Shown: positions 1 to 8,672, counted from the stretch's first letter. The stretch: DNA of 21,269 bases from Silvimonas sp. JCM 19000 (GCA_001313065.1 BBFD01000028.1:1-21269); one strand, 5' to 3'. Numbers and translations are program-made. Notes: generated from the sequence alone by a model not told the origin.

Positions 1-1551
1 AAGAAGCCGCTGCCGCCACGCCCGCCAGCCACGGTGGCTCCCTCGATGCCCAGCTCAAGACGCATATCAAGAACGTGGTCGTCATCTACCTGGAAAACCG
101 CAGCTTTAACAATCTGTACGGTGACTTCCCCGGCGTGGAGCAGCCTTTGTCTGCGCTCAAACCCGAGCAATACACCCAGCTGGATCGCGATGGCAAAGCC
201 CTGCCCACCCTGCCCAGGATCTGGGGCGGCCTGGTGCAAAAAAAAGGTCAGACCGTTGGCGGCAAGTACTATTTGATCAAAGAAGACCAAATCAACAATC
301 TGCCCAATGCGCCCTTCCCGCTTAAAGATGCCGAAGGCAAAGCGCTGCCGGAAGCCGTGGTCACGCGCGATTTATGGCATGTGTTCTATCAAAACCAGAT
401 GCAGATTAATGGCGGCAAGAATGATCAATTTGCCGCATGGGCGGATTCTGGTGGCCTGGTCATGGGTTATTACGACAAATCGGCCGAGAACCTGAATATG
501 TGGCAGATCGCGCGTAAATACGTGCTGTGCGATCGCTTTTTTTATGGCGGCCTTTGGCGGTTCTTATATGAACCACCAATATCTGATTGCCAGCCGTCCA
601 AATGAATATTTCAACGCCGCGCAAACGGCCGCCAAAAAAGAAGATTGCGGTGCTGGATGATGGCCCACAAGGCGTGCGTTTGAGCGTAGCCAAAGACAGC
701 CCGGCTTCGGCACTGGATGGCGCACCCAGGTTTGTAAATAACGGCGCCATTACGCCCGATGGCTACGCGGTCAATACCATGGCGCCGCCGTATCAACCCA
801 GCTGGATTGCCCCGGCTGAAGGCGGCGATGCTAATAGCGCCGATCCGGCCGATGCCGCGGTTTGCCCGCCGCAAACCTATGACACCATCGGCGATTTGCT
901 CAGCCGCAAAAAATATCAGTTGGGCCTGGTATGCCGGCAGCTGGCAGGCTGCGCTCGAAGGCAAAGGCGGGCCGGACGCGCCTAATTTCCAGTACCACCA
1001 TCAACCGTTTAATTACTTCAAACAATTCGGCCCCGGTACCGCGGCCCGGACGCAACATCTAAAAGACGGCGGCCTTGGCGATAGCCCGTTGTCGAACAAG
1101 TTTATTGCCGATGCCATCGCCGGCAAATTGCCCGCGGTGGCGTTTTATAAACCACAGGGCAATCTGAATATGCACGCCGGGTATTCGGATGTGGAATCGG
1201 GCGATCGCCATGTGGCCAATGTGTTGTCGCATTTGATGGGCGGCCCGCAATGGAAAAAACATGGTGGTGATCATTACCCATGACGAGAACGGCGGCTGGT
1301 GGGATCACGTGGCGCCGCCCAAGGGCGATCGCTGGGGGCCGGGCTCGCGCATTCCGGCGATTGTGGTTTCGCCGTTTGCCAAACGCGGCGTGGTTGACCA
1401 TACCTTCTACGACACTACGTCCATTCTGCGGCTGATCAGCCGCATTCATGGCCTGCCCAAACTGGAAGGCATCAAGATGCGTGACGACGCCTTTGCTGCA
1501 CGCGGTGCGCAGCCGCCCGGCGATTTGACCAATACCCTGCACTTTGGCTAG
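1..1551 (+). CDS. Phosphoesterase-family acid phosphatase / phospholipase C-like enzyme (5' partial, frameshifted)
   Basis: This is an alkaline-phosphatase-superfamily phosphoesterase of the AcpA / phospholipase C type, which hydrolyses phosphate esters in the periplasm or outside the cell. Visible motifs are [15 protein letters not shown] near the start of the window, the hallmark metal/nucleophile segment of the family, and [15 protein letters not shown] around 1270-1315, the conserved C-terminal metal site. The true start and any signal peptide lie before base 1; the frame is open from base 3. The reading frame breaks four times, each at an A/T run with one base too many (537-543, 634-639, 908-913, 1254-1259). 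Removing one base at each restores one continuous protein to the TAG at 1549-1551. I read these as sequencing errors, not a decayed gene. Family assignment is firm; substrate is not known. Confidence 0.85.
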
Positions 1552-1611
1552 TCGCGCCCGGGCCGCGCTGATTGCGGCGCTTGCCCCATCCATCGCGCTA
1601 ACCATTGACGT

Positions 1612-1640
1612 AAAAAAAACGCCCCGCGGGGCGTTTTTTA
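1612..1640. terminator. Bidirectional intrinsic terminator between convergent genes
   Basis: The GC-rich palindrome CGCCCCGCGGGGCG has an A run on its left and a T run on its right, so it works as a hairpin plus U-tract on either strand. It sits between the ends of the convergent phosphoesterase and ABC-F genes and can serve both. Confidence 0.88.
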
Positions 1641-1658
1641 TTGGGTGCAGTGCGCGGC

Positions 1659-3264
1659 TTATTCCACGCCACGGCTGTGCAGATATTCCTCGTAGCCACC
1701 CACGTAATGCGTGTAGCTGCCATCGCCATTCAATTCCAGAATCTGCGTGGCCAGCGAGGTAACAAACTGGCGATCGTGCGATACAAAAAATCAGCGTGCC
1801 TTTGTACAGCTCCAGCGCCAGGTTCAACGATTCGATCGATTCCATATCCATATGGTTGGTCGGCTCGTCCATCACCAGCACGTTCGGCGTTTCCAGGATC
1901 AGCTTGCCGTACAGCATGCGGCCCTTCTCACCGCCCGACAGCACCTTGACCGACTTGTGCACATCGTCACCGCCAAACAGCAGGCGGCCCAGAATGCCAC
2001 GGATGACCTGATCGTCCGTACCCGGTTGCGACCATTGCTTCATCCAGTCAAACAGCGTGATGTCTTCTTCGAAGTCAGCTTCGTGGTCTTGGGCAAAGTA
2101 GCCAGGCTGCGCTTTTTTCGGCCCATTTGACGGTACCGGCATCCGGCGCCAGTTGGCCCACCAGCAATTTCATCAGCGTGGATTTACCCACGCCGTTACC
2201 ACCGATCACGGCCAGCTTCTGACCGGCTTCCAGAATCAGCGTCAGGCTCTGGATCAACGGCTTGTCAAAGGACTTGGACAGATTGGCCGCATCAAAAGCA
2301 AAACGGTGCAGCTTGGCTTTGTCTTCCACATCAAAGCGGATGTACGGGTTCTGCCGTGACGACGGCTTGACCTCGACCATGTTCTCTTTGATCTTGTCGG
2401 CCAGCTTCAAACGGCTGGTGGCCTGACGGCTCTTGGATTTGTTGGCGGCAAAGCGCTGGGCAAATGCCTGCAGCTCTTGCACTTTTTCCTTGGCCTTGGC
2501 GTTGTCGGTCAACAAACGGGCGCGCGCTTGCGTGGCGGCCAGCATGTAGTCGTCGTAATTGCCGGATAGATGCGGATTTCGCGATAGTCAACGTCGGCGA
2601 TGTGGGTACACACCTGGTTCAAGAAGTGCCGATCGTGCGAAATGATCACCATGGTGGAATCACGCTCGTTCAGCGCGTCTTCCAGCCAACGAATGGTGTT
2701 GATATCCAGGTTGTTGGTCGGCTCGTCCAGCAACAGCACGTCCGGATTGCTGAACAGCGCCTGCGCCAGCAGCACGCGCAGCTTCCAGCCCGGTGCCACA
2801 TCGCTCATCGGACCATTGTGTTGTTCCAGCGGAATGCCCGCGCCCAGCAACAAGGCACCGGCGCGCGCTTCGGCGGTGTAGCGTCATATTCAGCCACCAC
2901 GCCTTCGAGCTCGGCGGCGCGCATGTAATCGTCTTCGGTGGCTTCAGCATTGGCGTAAATCGCGTCGCGTTCGGCGATGGCGGCCCACAGCTCGCCATGG
3001 CCCTGCATCACCACGTCAATCACGCGCTGGTCTTCATAGGCAAACTGATCCTGGCGCAGCTTGCCCAGCCGCACGCCCGGGTCCAGCGCCACATTGCCCG
3101 CGGTTGGCTCCAGATCACCACCCAGAATCTTCATAAAGGTGGATTTACCGCAGCCGTTGGCACCGATCAGGCCATAACGGTTGCCATCGCCAAACTTGAC
3201 GCTGACTTTTTTCAAACAGCGGCTTGGCGCCGAACTGCATCGTAATATTGGAAGTACTGATCAT
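1659..3264 (-). CDS. ybiT: ABC-F family ATPase, YbiT type
   Basis: This is a soluble ABC-F protein with two ATPase domains and no membrane segments; members bind the ribosomal E site and act on translation rather than transport. Domain 1 has Walker [10 protein letters not shown], signature-region text [14 protein letters not shown] and Walker [12 protein letters not shown]. Domain 2 has [19 protein letters not shown] and MDEPTNHMD. Runs such as [19 protein letters not shown] and GTLIF(V)SHDR match E. coli YbiT as I remember it, and the repaired length of about 530 aa fits. Five indels break the frame: extra bases at 1785-1790, 2113-2118 and 3207-3212, and missing bases near 2562 and 2880. The start ATG at 3264 gives [18 protein letters not shown]. 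It ends at the shared terminator. Confidence 0.88.
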
Positions 3265-3340
3265 CTCTGGCGTTTTCCTTCGCCGCCCACGCGCTTGCGG
3301 GGCGAAAGCGATTCAAATTCAGGACATTGCAAAACGGCGG

Positions 3341-3349
3341 ATTCTAACA
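3341..3349 (-). promoter_or_regulatory. Possible extended -10 promoter for the ABC-F gene
   Basis: On the minus strand this reads TGTTAGAAT, an extended -10 element (TGn plus TAGAAT), about 77 bases upstream of the ABC-F start at 3264. I see no good -35 hexamer, as is usual for extended -10 promoters. This is weak evidence based on one motif. Confidence 0.35.
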
Positions 3350-3378
3350 TAGGCCGCTTGCGGCGCGTGCAGAGCGAC

Positions 3379-3408
3379 ATGACAGGCGCCTGGCCAGATG
3401 ACAGGCGC
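3379..3408 (+). repeat. Perfect 11-bp direct repeat in the divergent intergenic region
   Basis: ATGACAGGCGC occurs at 3379-3389 and again at 3398-3408, with start points 19 bp apart. It lies in the 374-bp gap (3265-3638) between the divergent ABC-F gene and the 508-aa unknown gene. That spacing, about two helical turns, is what a dimeric regulator would use, but no protein can be named. Nothing else stands out in this gap apart from the possible -10 at 3341-3349 and a GAGG ribosome-binding site before 3639. Confidence 0.4.
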
Positions 3409-3638
3409 GTGGTGTACGCGGTCTGCCGGGGACGGATACATACTTACGACATACATACAGCAGCGCCCGCGTAAAACCGGGCTTCGCCCGCCGGGTGCGA
3501 CGTAACGCTTTGTTTTGCGGCCGCAATCTGTAAGCTAACCGCTTAAGCGGCCCAGTTGTTCCAGATTCGTGACACGCGCATACTGTGCGCATCTGACCCG
3601 CAAAGGGCATTCGGCATCCGCTCAATGAGGCCAATTCA

Positions 3639-5162
3639 ATGTTCGATTTCAAAGGCTGGTAGGCGCCCTCCTGAACCGTCGAGAACAAGACGGTGTATAT
3701 GATTTCCAGTCAGCCACGCAGCTGATGCAAGTGCTGCCCGAAAGCGACATCCTGCAAGCGCAGATCGAGATCGTCAAAGCATTGCGGCAAATGAACGCCA
3801 ATGCGGATATCTCGTTAAAAGAACGGCTGCGCACCGTGCCTTATCTGGACGAAAAAAGCACGCCATCTGCAGCGCCATCTGGTCGATGTCTGCGAAGGCA
3901 ACATCCTCGACGAAACCGCCAGCCCGCAACAAGTGCTGCCGACCATGCTCGCCTTCTGGCAAGAAATGGGCGACGCCTACCGCGTTTGCATCAAACAGGC
4001 GCTGGCCACCAAAGCGCGCGGTCTGGATAAACAACTGCATCTGTTCTGCCTGCGCGGCATGAGCTATTACGTGGCGCAAGCGCGCTGGTGCTATTTGCGT
4101 TATCTGGATCTGGAAAGCCGCACCTGGCGCAGCCTGCATCGCTGTATACCTATGCCGAGCAAGGTGGTTACGTGGGCGAAGGCCTCGCCGCCTATGAAGA
4201 CTCGCCTTCAGCGACGTCCGCAGCGAATATCTGCAGGCCATGATGCTGTCGCTGGCCCAGCCCGACAAAATGCAACCGGTGCAAATCAGCATGACCGCGC
4301 AGTTTCTCAAGCGCTGGAGCGGCATGCTGGAAATCGAAAGCGAAATCCAGCCCAACCATCAACTGTTTGGCGTCAACATCGGCGGCGCAACGCCCCCCAA
4401 ACGCCTGCGCCGCGATATGGTCGGCGAAAACTGGCGCTACTGGAGCACCGATGCGCTGGTCGCCCGTATGCGCGAAGCCGCCAGCCAACTGGAACAAGGC
4501 GGCTCCCCGGCCGCGATGGGTTTGCGCGCCGATACCGGCGTCGACGCCAATGTGCAGTTACTGAATCACCTTGCCAATATGTGGTGTCGCGAAATTCCCG
4601 CACCCATCCGCAAATACGAACGCCGCGCCGCGCAGAAGCCGATACATGTGGTGCGTGGCCTCGAAGAAATCATTCAGTTCTTGCGCGGCAGCCGCCCCGA
4701 TAGCGGCATGGGCGTTGCGCGCTGGGAACTGGAAAACGAAAGCGACGGCGGCATTGGCATTACCTACCGCATCGCCAACGACGACAAACTGCTGGTGGGC
4801 GAAATCGTCTGCATGAGCGGCATCGGCAACAAGCCGTTCACCATCGGCACCGTGCGTCGCATCAACCGCAACCGCGACGGCGAAGTGCACGTCGGCATCG
4901 AGACGCTGTCACAAAGCCGGTGGCGGTTGAACTGACCTCACTGCCGGACCAACGCCGCGTGCTGGCGCTGTACTGCCCCGACAGCGTCAGCCCTGCGCCC
5001 GGCCGTTTTTTGATCGTGCCGCAGCACCACGCCGACGAGCACCGCGAGTTCCGCCTGGCGGCCCAGGGCAAGGCCTACCGCATCCGCCTGGAACAAGCCA
5101 CCGAACGCGGCCCACGCACAGCAATTGCGCCATTCTCGGTGCTGGAAAAGATCGCAGCCTGA
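3639..5162 (+). CDS. Conserved hypothetical protein of about 508 aa, possible PilZ-like C-terminus
   Basis: The start ATG at 3639 (MFDFKGW) follows a GAGG box nine bases upstream. Five indels interrupt the frame: a missing base near 3660, an extra A around 3850-3855, and missing bases near 4143, 4205 and 4915. Repair gives one continuous cytoplasmic-looking protein ending LEKIAA. The N-terminal two thirds are helical, rich in Leu, Gln and Arg, with segments such as LHLFCLRGMSYYVAQARWCY. The C-terminal third is beta-rich: GGIGITYRIANDDKLLVGEI, then PFTIGTVRRINRNRDGEVHV and VGIETLS. The basic RRINRNR followed by VHVGIETL recalls the tail of a PilZ c-di-GMP-binding barrel, but I see no clean RxxxR...DxSxxG motif, so this is only a suggestion. 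I do not recognise the family. It is followed directly by tRNA-Ser. Confidence 0.72.
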
Positions 5163-5213
5163 ACCTTGGCAGGCCCGATTGAATCCACGCTGGGCAGCCG
5201 CGCAGTTTGCGGC

Positions 5214-5219
5214 TAGAAT
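5214..5219 (+). promoter_or_regulatory. -10 element of tRNA-Ser promoter
   Basis: TAGAAT lies 31 bases upstream of the first base of the tRNA, leaving room for a short leader. No convincing -35 hexamer is visible upstream. Confidence 0.45.
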
Positions 5220-5250
5220 ACGCGCCTCAGATCGCACTGCCGGTCTGAAT

Positions 5251-5340
5251 GGAGGTCTGGGTGAGTGGTTTAAACCAGCAGTCTTGAAAACTGCCGAGGA
5301 TGTGAGTCCTCCGTGAGTTCGAATCTCACGGCCTCCGCCA
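5251..5340 (+). tRNA. tRNA-Ser (anticodon TGA)
   Basis: This is a complete class II tRNA of 90 nt with an encoded CCA end. The acceptor arms GGAGGTC and GGCCTCC pair (one T-G pair), with discriminator G. The anticodon stem-loop CAGTCTTGAAAACTG places TGA in the loop, reading UCA codons. A long variable arm (CCGAGGATGTGAGTCCTCC) and T-arm GTGAGTTCGAATCTCAC are present. Serine tRNA 3' ends are frequent integration sites. The sequence beyond its terminator changes character, but I found no second copy of the tRNA 3' end downstream in the window. Confidence 0.97.
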
Positions 5341-5350
5341 GAATGAATGC

Positions 5351-5383
5351 AAAAAAGCCCTGATTATTCAGGGCTTTTTTTTG
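5351..5383 (+). terminator. Intrinsic terminator of tRNA-Ser
   Basis: AAGCCCTGATTATTCAGGGCTT forms a hairpin followed by a run of eight T, 10 bases after the CCA end of the tRNA. Confidence 0.9.
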
Positions 5384-5661
5384 TTTTCGGCTGTTGATCA
5401 TCAGGTTGGCCTCAACGGCAAATCCTTTCCGCAATTCCGCAACCAGTTCCGCAACCCCCGTCTGCGGACTCGATTTTTTAGGCACTATCAGCGACGCACA
5501 AAGGGCCACGGCTGAAGGAGTAATCTTTCGCATCGTGCAAGAAAGAGCTGCCGCTAACTGATGCATCTATACATCACAAATGTAACTGACGTTGTGAACG
5601 AGTGCCTGCAGCCTTAAGATTCCGGGCCTAAATAAGCTTAGACGCACTGGATCATCGTCAA
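5384..5661. other. Gene-free stretch upstream of rexA-like gene
   Basis: No convincing gene is visible in these 278 bases. A minus-strand open frame runs across it and through the tRNA, but the part opposite the tRNA is the usual spurious translation. No helix-turn-helix repressor is encoded here, which matters because lambda rexAB lies directly behind cI. Promoter elements for the next gene are not clear. Confidence 0.5.
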
Positions 5662-6482
5662 ATGAAAATTACATACTTTGGTTATCATTTTAAGCCCTTT
5701 CGGAAGGTCGAACGCAAGCTGACGTCGATCTCCAAATTTTTTGAAGGCCTTCTGTGCCTACGATGACCATAAATATAAAAAAATTCATTTAAATATTTTG
5801 ATGACAACCTTTATCTACTTCACCATTCTGGCAATTTATTTATGTTTATTGCCAGTAAAGACGCCAATCTGATCAAGCGGATTAACGCCGAAGGAAAAAA
5901 AAGCGTGGGCGATCTACAAAGCTTACTGGCGGCCGACGAGAAAATTGGCTTTGCGTCCTACGTATATATTGGCGATTACCATATAGCCTTTGCTTCGCAA
6001 CTGCATGCTCCACGCCACGCGACGTTTGTAGAGTTTTTTTAACAAAATACTCTATTCGTTGAACGATAGAACACATAAAATGATTTTGGTACCCTTAATG
6101 AGATCTGCAACCCGCCGATGCGTTGTCGCTAGATTTTATTGGCGAAAGTGCTATTCAGGTTGATAGTGCGAATGGTGTGTGGCAAAACATTGTTGAGACA
6201 TTCGGAGGCGACGCAGCAGATTATATTGATGTGGACAGCTTCACAATTGTCATGAAGCCGAAGCGCGGTCGGAATATTAAGACGCCAGTAATTAATATGC
6301 TCAATAATGTAAAAGATGAAGGTCTAGACAAACTTGTTCTGCGCGCTAAAGACGAAGAGTCGGGAACTCTACAAGACATGTACATCCGTGGCAACGGAGG
6401 ACTCTCGGACATTATTGACGCTCGCGACGAGAGTCAGTTGGAAGCGAAAATAGTCCAAGCCATTGAGGCTAACGCATCTTAA
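5662..6482 (+). CDS. rexA: RexA-like phage-exclusion protein (frameshifted by indels)
   Basis: After repairing four indels (an extra T in 5737-5742, a net shift in the A/T-rich 5779-5810, an extra T in 6032-6038, an extra C near 6110) this is one protein of about 270 aa. It aligns end to end with lambda RexA as I remember it. Pairs (here versus lambda): IGFASYVYI / LGFPSFLFV, LVPLMRSATAD / IEPLMRGTTKD, LDFIGESAIQV / MHFIGRTTVKV, FTIVMKPKRGRNIK / LDIVIKPKFKRDIK, LRAKDEESGTL / LRAKDEAGDIL. RexA is the cytoplasmic DNA-binding sensor that responds to a superinfecting phage and activates RexB. The start ATG at 5662 (MKITYFGYHFK) has a weak ribosome-binding site. The gene is AT-richer than its surroundings and lies beside a tRNA, suggesting transfer. 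No cI homologue is adjacent. Confidence 0.85.
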
Positions 6483-6506
6483 GTCAGAAGATTTCGGAAT
6501 TCGAAA

Positions 6507-6983
6507 ATGCTGAAGGATCCAGTAAACAAAATATCGAATGCATTGCTGGCCATTCTATTAATAATGCCTGGCCCGCTACTTTTGGTAATTTACAAAATAA
6601 CAACGCCGCCGTTTTGGCTGCCGCCGTTGAGGTTGGCCGCTAATACTAAAGATGTCGCCAATATGGTCGCCAGCTACTCGTTTACAATGCTAGGGTTTTT
6701 TGGCTGCCATTATTACGATCATTTTTTTCGGTAACGAATTCGTCATCTGGATACGTTACAAACAGAAAGGTCACCACAAACGCCTTTTTTTTAATGTATT
6801 ACATTGCTGTATTCTTTTTTTGGTGGCGACGGCATTTTTTATCTATTTTCAGTTTTGGGGCACAACCGCCTTCCATTCTGTTTTTTCTGCTAATGATTGC
6901 ACTTTTTTATCAGTAGCCTTTGGCAGATGCTGGCCTTGACCATCACTATTGTGAATATAGTTAGAAAGGCCAATGTCGAATAG
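6507..6983 (+). CDS. rexB: RexB-like four-helix membrane protein (frameshifted by indels)
   Basis: This starts 24 bases after the rexA-like stop, so the two are probably cotranscribed. Extra T bases at three runs (6698-6703, about 6880-6886, about 6902-6908) break the frame. Repair gives about 157 aa ending IVRKANVE at 6983, compared with 144 aa for lambda RexB. Four hydrophobic segments are visible: LLAILLIMPGPLLLVIY, FTMLGFLAAIITIIFF, HCCILFLVATAFFIYF and MLALTITIVNIV. The segment ASYSFTMLGFLAAIITIIF resembles lambda SSYAGTMIAILIAALTFLI, and the order of helices is the same. RexB is an inner-membrane ion channel that depolarises the cell when RexA is triggered, stopping phage growth. Membrane-protein similarity alone is weak, but position directly after a RexA match makes the call convincing. 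Confidence 0.8.
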
Positions 6984-6990
6984 TACCGAG

Positions 6991-7011
6991 GGACGGTTTA
7001 ACAGTCCGTCC
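6991..7011 (+). terminator. Hairpin after rexB-like gene, possible terminator
   Basis: GGACGG and CCGTCC pair around a nine-base loop, eight bases after the rexB-like stop. There is no clear T run (TTCGTG follows), so termination is uncertain. The rest of 7012-7197 holds nothing I recognise. Confidence 0.3.
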
Positions 7012-7197
7012 TTCGTGTAGCTATCAAAACCCCCGCCCCGCCTCAAAATCGCTGCAGATTTCGTCTAAGAAAATGAGCCCTATGCACCCGTATCTGGCCT
7101 AATTTAATGCGGTTCTCTTCGTCCCTATTAGACGCATTTCGGCCCAAAATTGGCCCGTACGATCGCTAACGCTCGTCCGCTTACACCCCTCAAAAAA

Positions 7198-7211
7198 AGA
7201 ACGATCGTTCT
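7198..7211. promoter_or_regulatory. Perfect 14-bp palindromic operator (AGAACGATCGTTCT) over the SRAP promoter
   Basis: AGAACGATCGTTCT is a perfect palindrome 33 bases upstream of the SRAP start. Its right edge overlaps a -10-like TACAAT at 7211-7216. The same box, with a central T instead of C, lies in front of com at 10731-10744. The GAAC-N4-GTTC form resembles the LexA boxes of Gram-positive bacteria rather than the CTGT-N8-ACAG box usual in betaproteobacteria. The regulator is unknown. Confidence 0.6.
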
Positions 7212-7243
7212 ACAATGGCGGGCCATAATCTTCGATGCCCATC

Positions 7244-7949
7244 ATGTGTACCCGGATCGTCCAATGCCGCGAGCTGAACGACTACGCCGCTGCGCTAGGC
7301 TGGAGAACGCGCACTCAGCGCAAGCGGTGGCCAGATCCCAACTACAACGCGAGTCTGGGTCATCGCATAGTCATCGCCCATACGCTTGATCGCATCCCGG
7401 ACGGCAAGTTCAGCTTGAGCAAGTGGGGCCTGCGACCTCAATGGGCTACTGACACCGGCCTCCCTGTGGTGATAAACGCCCACTTCGGGCACGTAGCAGA
7501 TCGTCGCTACTACCGGGATCTTTGGGAAGCTAGCCGCCGCGTGTTGGTGCCCGTCGACGGCTGGTACGAATGGCAGCAAAAGCGCGGCGCCAGAATTCCA
7601 TGGTTCATCCATGCCGCTGGTAGAGAGTGCCTGTTTTTTGCCTGCATTATCGACCTATGAAGAAAACCGGGATCGTTTTGGGAAACAATCTCAAGTTGTT
7701 GTCATAACGGACGATAAAAGTCGTTGTGTGGTCGACGGCAGCGGCCGTTCGCCCATCCTGCTAACACGGAACGCAGCCAGCAACTGGGCATCCAATTCCG
7801 TTTCACCGGATCAAGCCATGGCGCTGCTACTCAATGGTCGCTACAAGCCGGACCTTGTGCACTACCGGGTGTCGTTCCGGGTAAACAACACAGAACCAAA
7901 CGACCGGGAGTTGCTGCGGCGACTACAACCCGGCCAGGAAAACTATTAA
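7244..7949 (+). CDS. SRAP (HMCES/YedK) family abasic-site protein, divergent active site
   Basis: SRAP proteins bind abasic sites in single-stranded DNA through a covalent bond to the alpha-amine and thiol of Cys2. The ATG at 7244 is chosen over the one at 7235 because it places Cys at position 2 (MCTRIV). One extra T in the run around 7632-7637 breaks the frame; repair gives 234 aa, normal for the family. Family features: INA with the active-site Asn at 78, VDGWYEW with Glu at 109, and a C-terminal VHYRVSFRVNNTEPND matching YedK WHPVSRAVGNVKNQ. Two positions differ from E. coli YedK: the Arg of INAR is His80, and the catalytic His of IHDRRP is Ser166 (DGSGRSP). The gene follows the palindromic box at 7198 and precedes a small gene by 17 bases. 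Confidence 0.82.
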
Positions 7950-7966
7950 GCGCATACGAGGCTACC

Positions 7967-8200
7967 GTGGGTGACTTTACCGAGAGCGATATCTTGTTGA
8001 TGCTGACACAGGCGTGGCGACACGGCTTCCAGTGCGCAGCGCAGGCCAAGGGTGACGTATGGAACGATAATCCCTGGTATTTTGAAGACGCTTGCAACGA
8101 CGATCTGGTGGCTATCATCAGCGGCCGGGCAGAAGAGCTAGGGCCGATCGGGGAGCTCGCGCGGGAAAGAAATATACGGCCGAACCACCCGGATCGTTGA
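7967..8200 (+). CDS. Small hypothetical protein (77 aa)
   Basis: The GTG start at 7967 has a GAGG box five bases upstream, and the gene begins 17 bases after the SRAP stop, so the two probably form an operon. The product is acidic and probably cytoplasmic, starting VGDFTESDILLMLTQAWRHG and containing WNDNPWYFEDACNDDLVAII. I see no membrane segment or known motif. An in-frame ATG further in (MLTQAW) is a less likely start because it lacks a ribosome-binding site. I do not recognise the family; linkage to SRAP is the only clue to role. Confidence 0.6.
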   Translation: MGDFTESDILLMLTQAWRHGFQCAAQAKGDVWNDNPWYFEDACNDDLVAIISGRAEELGPIGELARERNIRPNHPDR

Positions 8201-8267
8201 TGTGTGCGCATCGAGTTGGGGAGCAGTCCCAGGCTGCAGCTGAACGTATCAAAGCTGCTTTCGGAGG

Positions 8268-8308
8268 AAAAAAAACAAACCCGCCGATTGAGCTCTCAAA
8301 TCGGCGGG
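8268..8308 (-). terminator. Intrinsic terminator for leftward transcription
   Basis: CCCGCCGATT (8280-8289) pairs with AATCGGCGGG (8299-8308) across a nine-base loop. On the minus strand the hairpin is followed by TTTG and a run of eight T. It points to a minus-strand transcript ending here, which supports a gene between about 8345 and 8590. Confidence 0.8.
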
Positions 8309-8344
8309 CGAAAGCACCTCGGACGGTGAGGCACTGATATATAA

Positions 8345-8582
8345 CTAGCGTACGCACGCGGTAAAACAAGTGCGCTTCCAACCGCAAATATTTCTGTCGT
8401 AGTTATCGTGTCTAAGTAACATCCGAGCCGTGCTTTTGCACCCCATGCAATGCACGTTTGCGGTTACTGCAGAAAGCCACGCCAGCCCTATACCCCATGC
8501 ATAACGGCCCATAAAGGACGTTTCTTGGCGTCTCGCCATTAGCTCTCGAACAGGTGGGCAACAAGGTTTTTTTCGTCGCCAT
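8345..8582 (-). CDS. Doubtful small Cys-rich protein
   Basis: A minus-strand frame starting at the ATG at 8582 would, after removing one A from the seven-base run just inside it, give about 78 aa ending TCFTACVR at 8345. It contains CCPP, HCMGCKS and ICGWKRTC, which could bind a metal, and a Trp-rich middle. Without the repair the same start gives a different 56-aa product ending at 8412. The only external support is the minus-strand terminator at 8268-8308. I cannot say which frame, if either, is real. Confidence 0.33.
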
Positions 8583-8626
8583 TTTCTCAAACTGCAATCC
8601 GAGCATTATCAGGATCATAAATAACA

Positions 8627-8650
8627 AAACGCCCCGCGAACGGGGCGTTT
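8627..8650 (-). terminator. Terminator of PEP-CTERM gene
   Basis: AAACGCCCCG and CGGGGCGTTT pair around CGAA, 22 bases after the stop of the PEP-CTERM gene. On the minus strand it continues into TTTTGTTATTT. Hairpin strength is good, the T run is broken once. Confidence 0.7.
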
Positions 8651-8672
8651 GTGCTTTGCTACGCAAGACCGA

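Noticed and set aside
537..1259. Programmed frameshifting in the phosphoesterase gene at A/T runs
   Set aside because: The same type of lesion occurs in nearly every gene of the window, at runs without shared stimulators, and four shifts in one enzyme is implausible. Sequencing error explains it better.
1102..2142. 346-codon minus-strand frame running from the ABC-F gene into the phosphoesterase gene
   Set aside because: Only its N-terminal third is real ABC-F sequence; after the indel at 1785 it is out of frame and crosses the terminator, then runs antisense to the phosphoesterase.
5270..5566. Minus-strand open frame of 98 codons across tRNA-Ser
   Set aside because: Its C-terminal part is the antisense of the tRNA and its terminator, a well-known false gene; no ribosome-binding site or family signal is present.
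7211..7216. Calling the box at 7198 a proven LexA site
   Set aside because: GAAC-N4-GTTC is the Gram-positive type and differs from the known betaproteobacterial box; without a genome scan or the lexA gene it stays a hypothesis.
7150..7389. Plus-strand 79-codon frame overlapping the SRAP start
   Set aside because: It crosses the palindromic operator and the SRAP gene in another frame, has no ribosome-binding site and shows Arg-rich low-complexity text typical of shadow translation.
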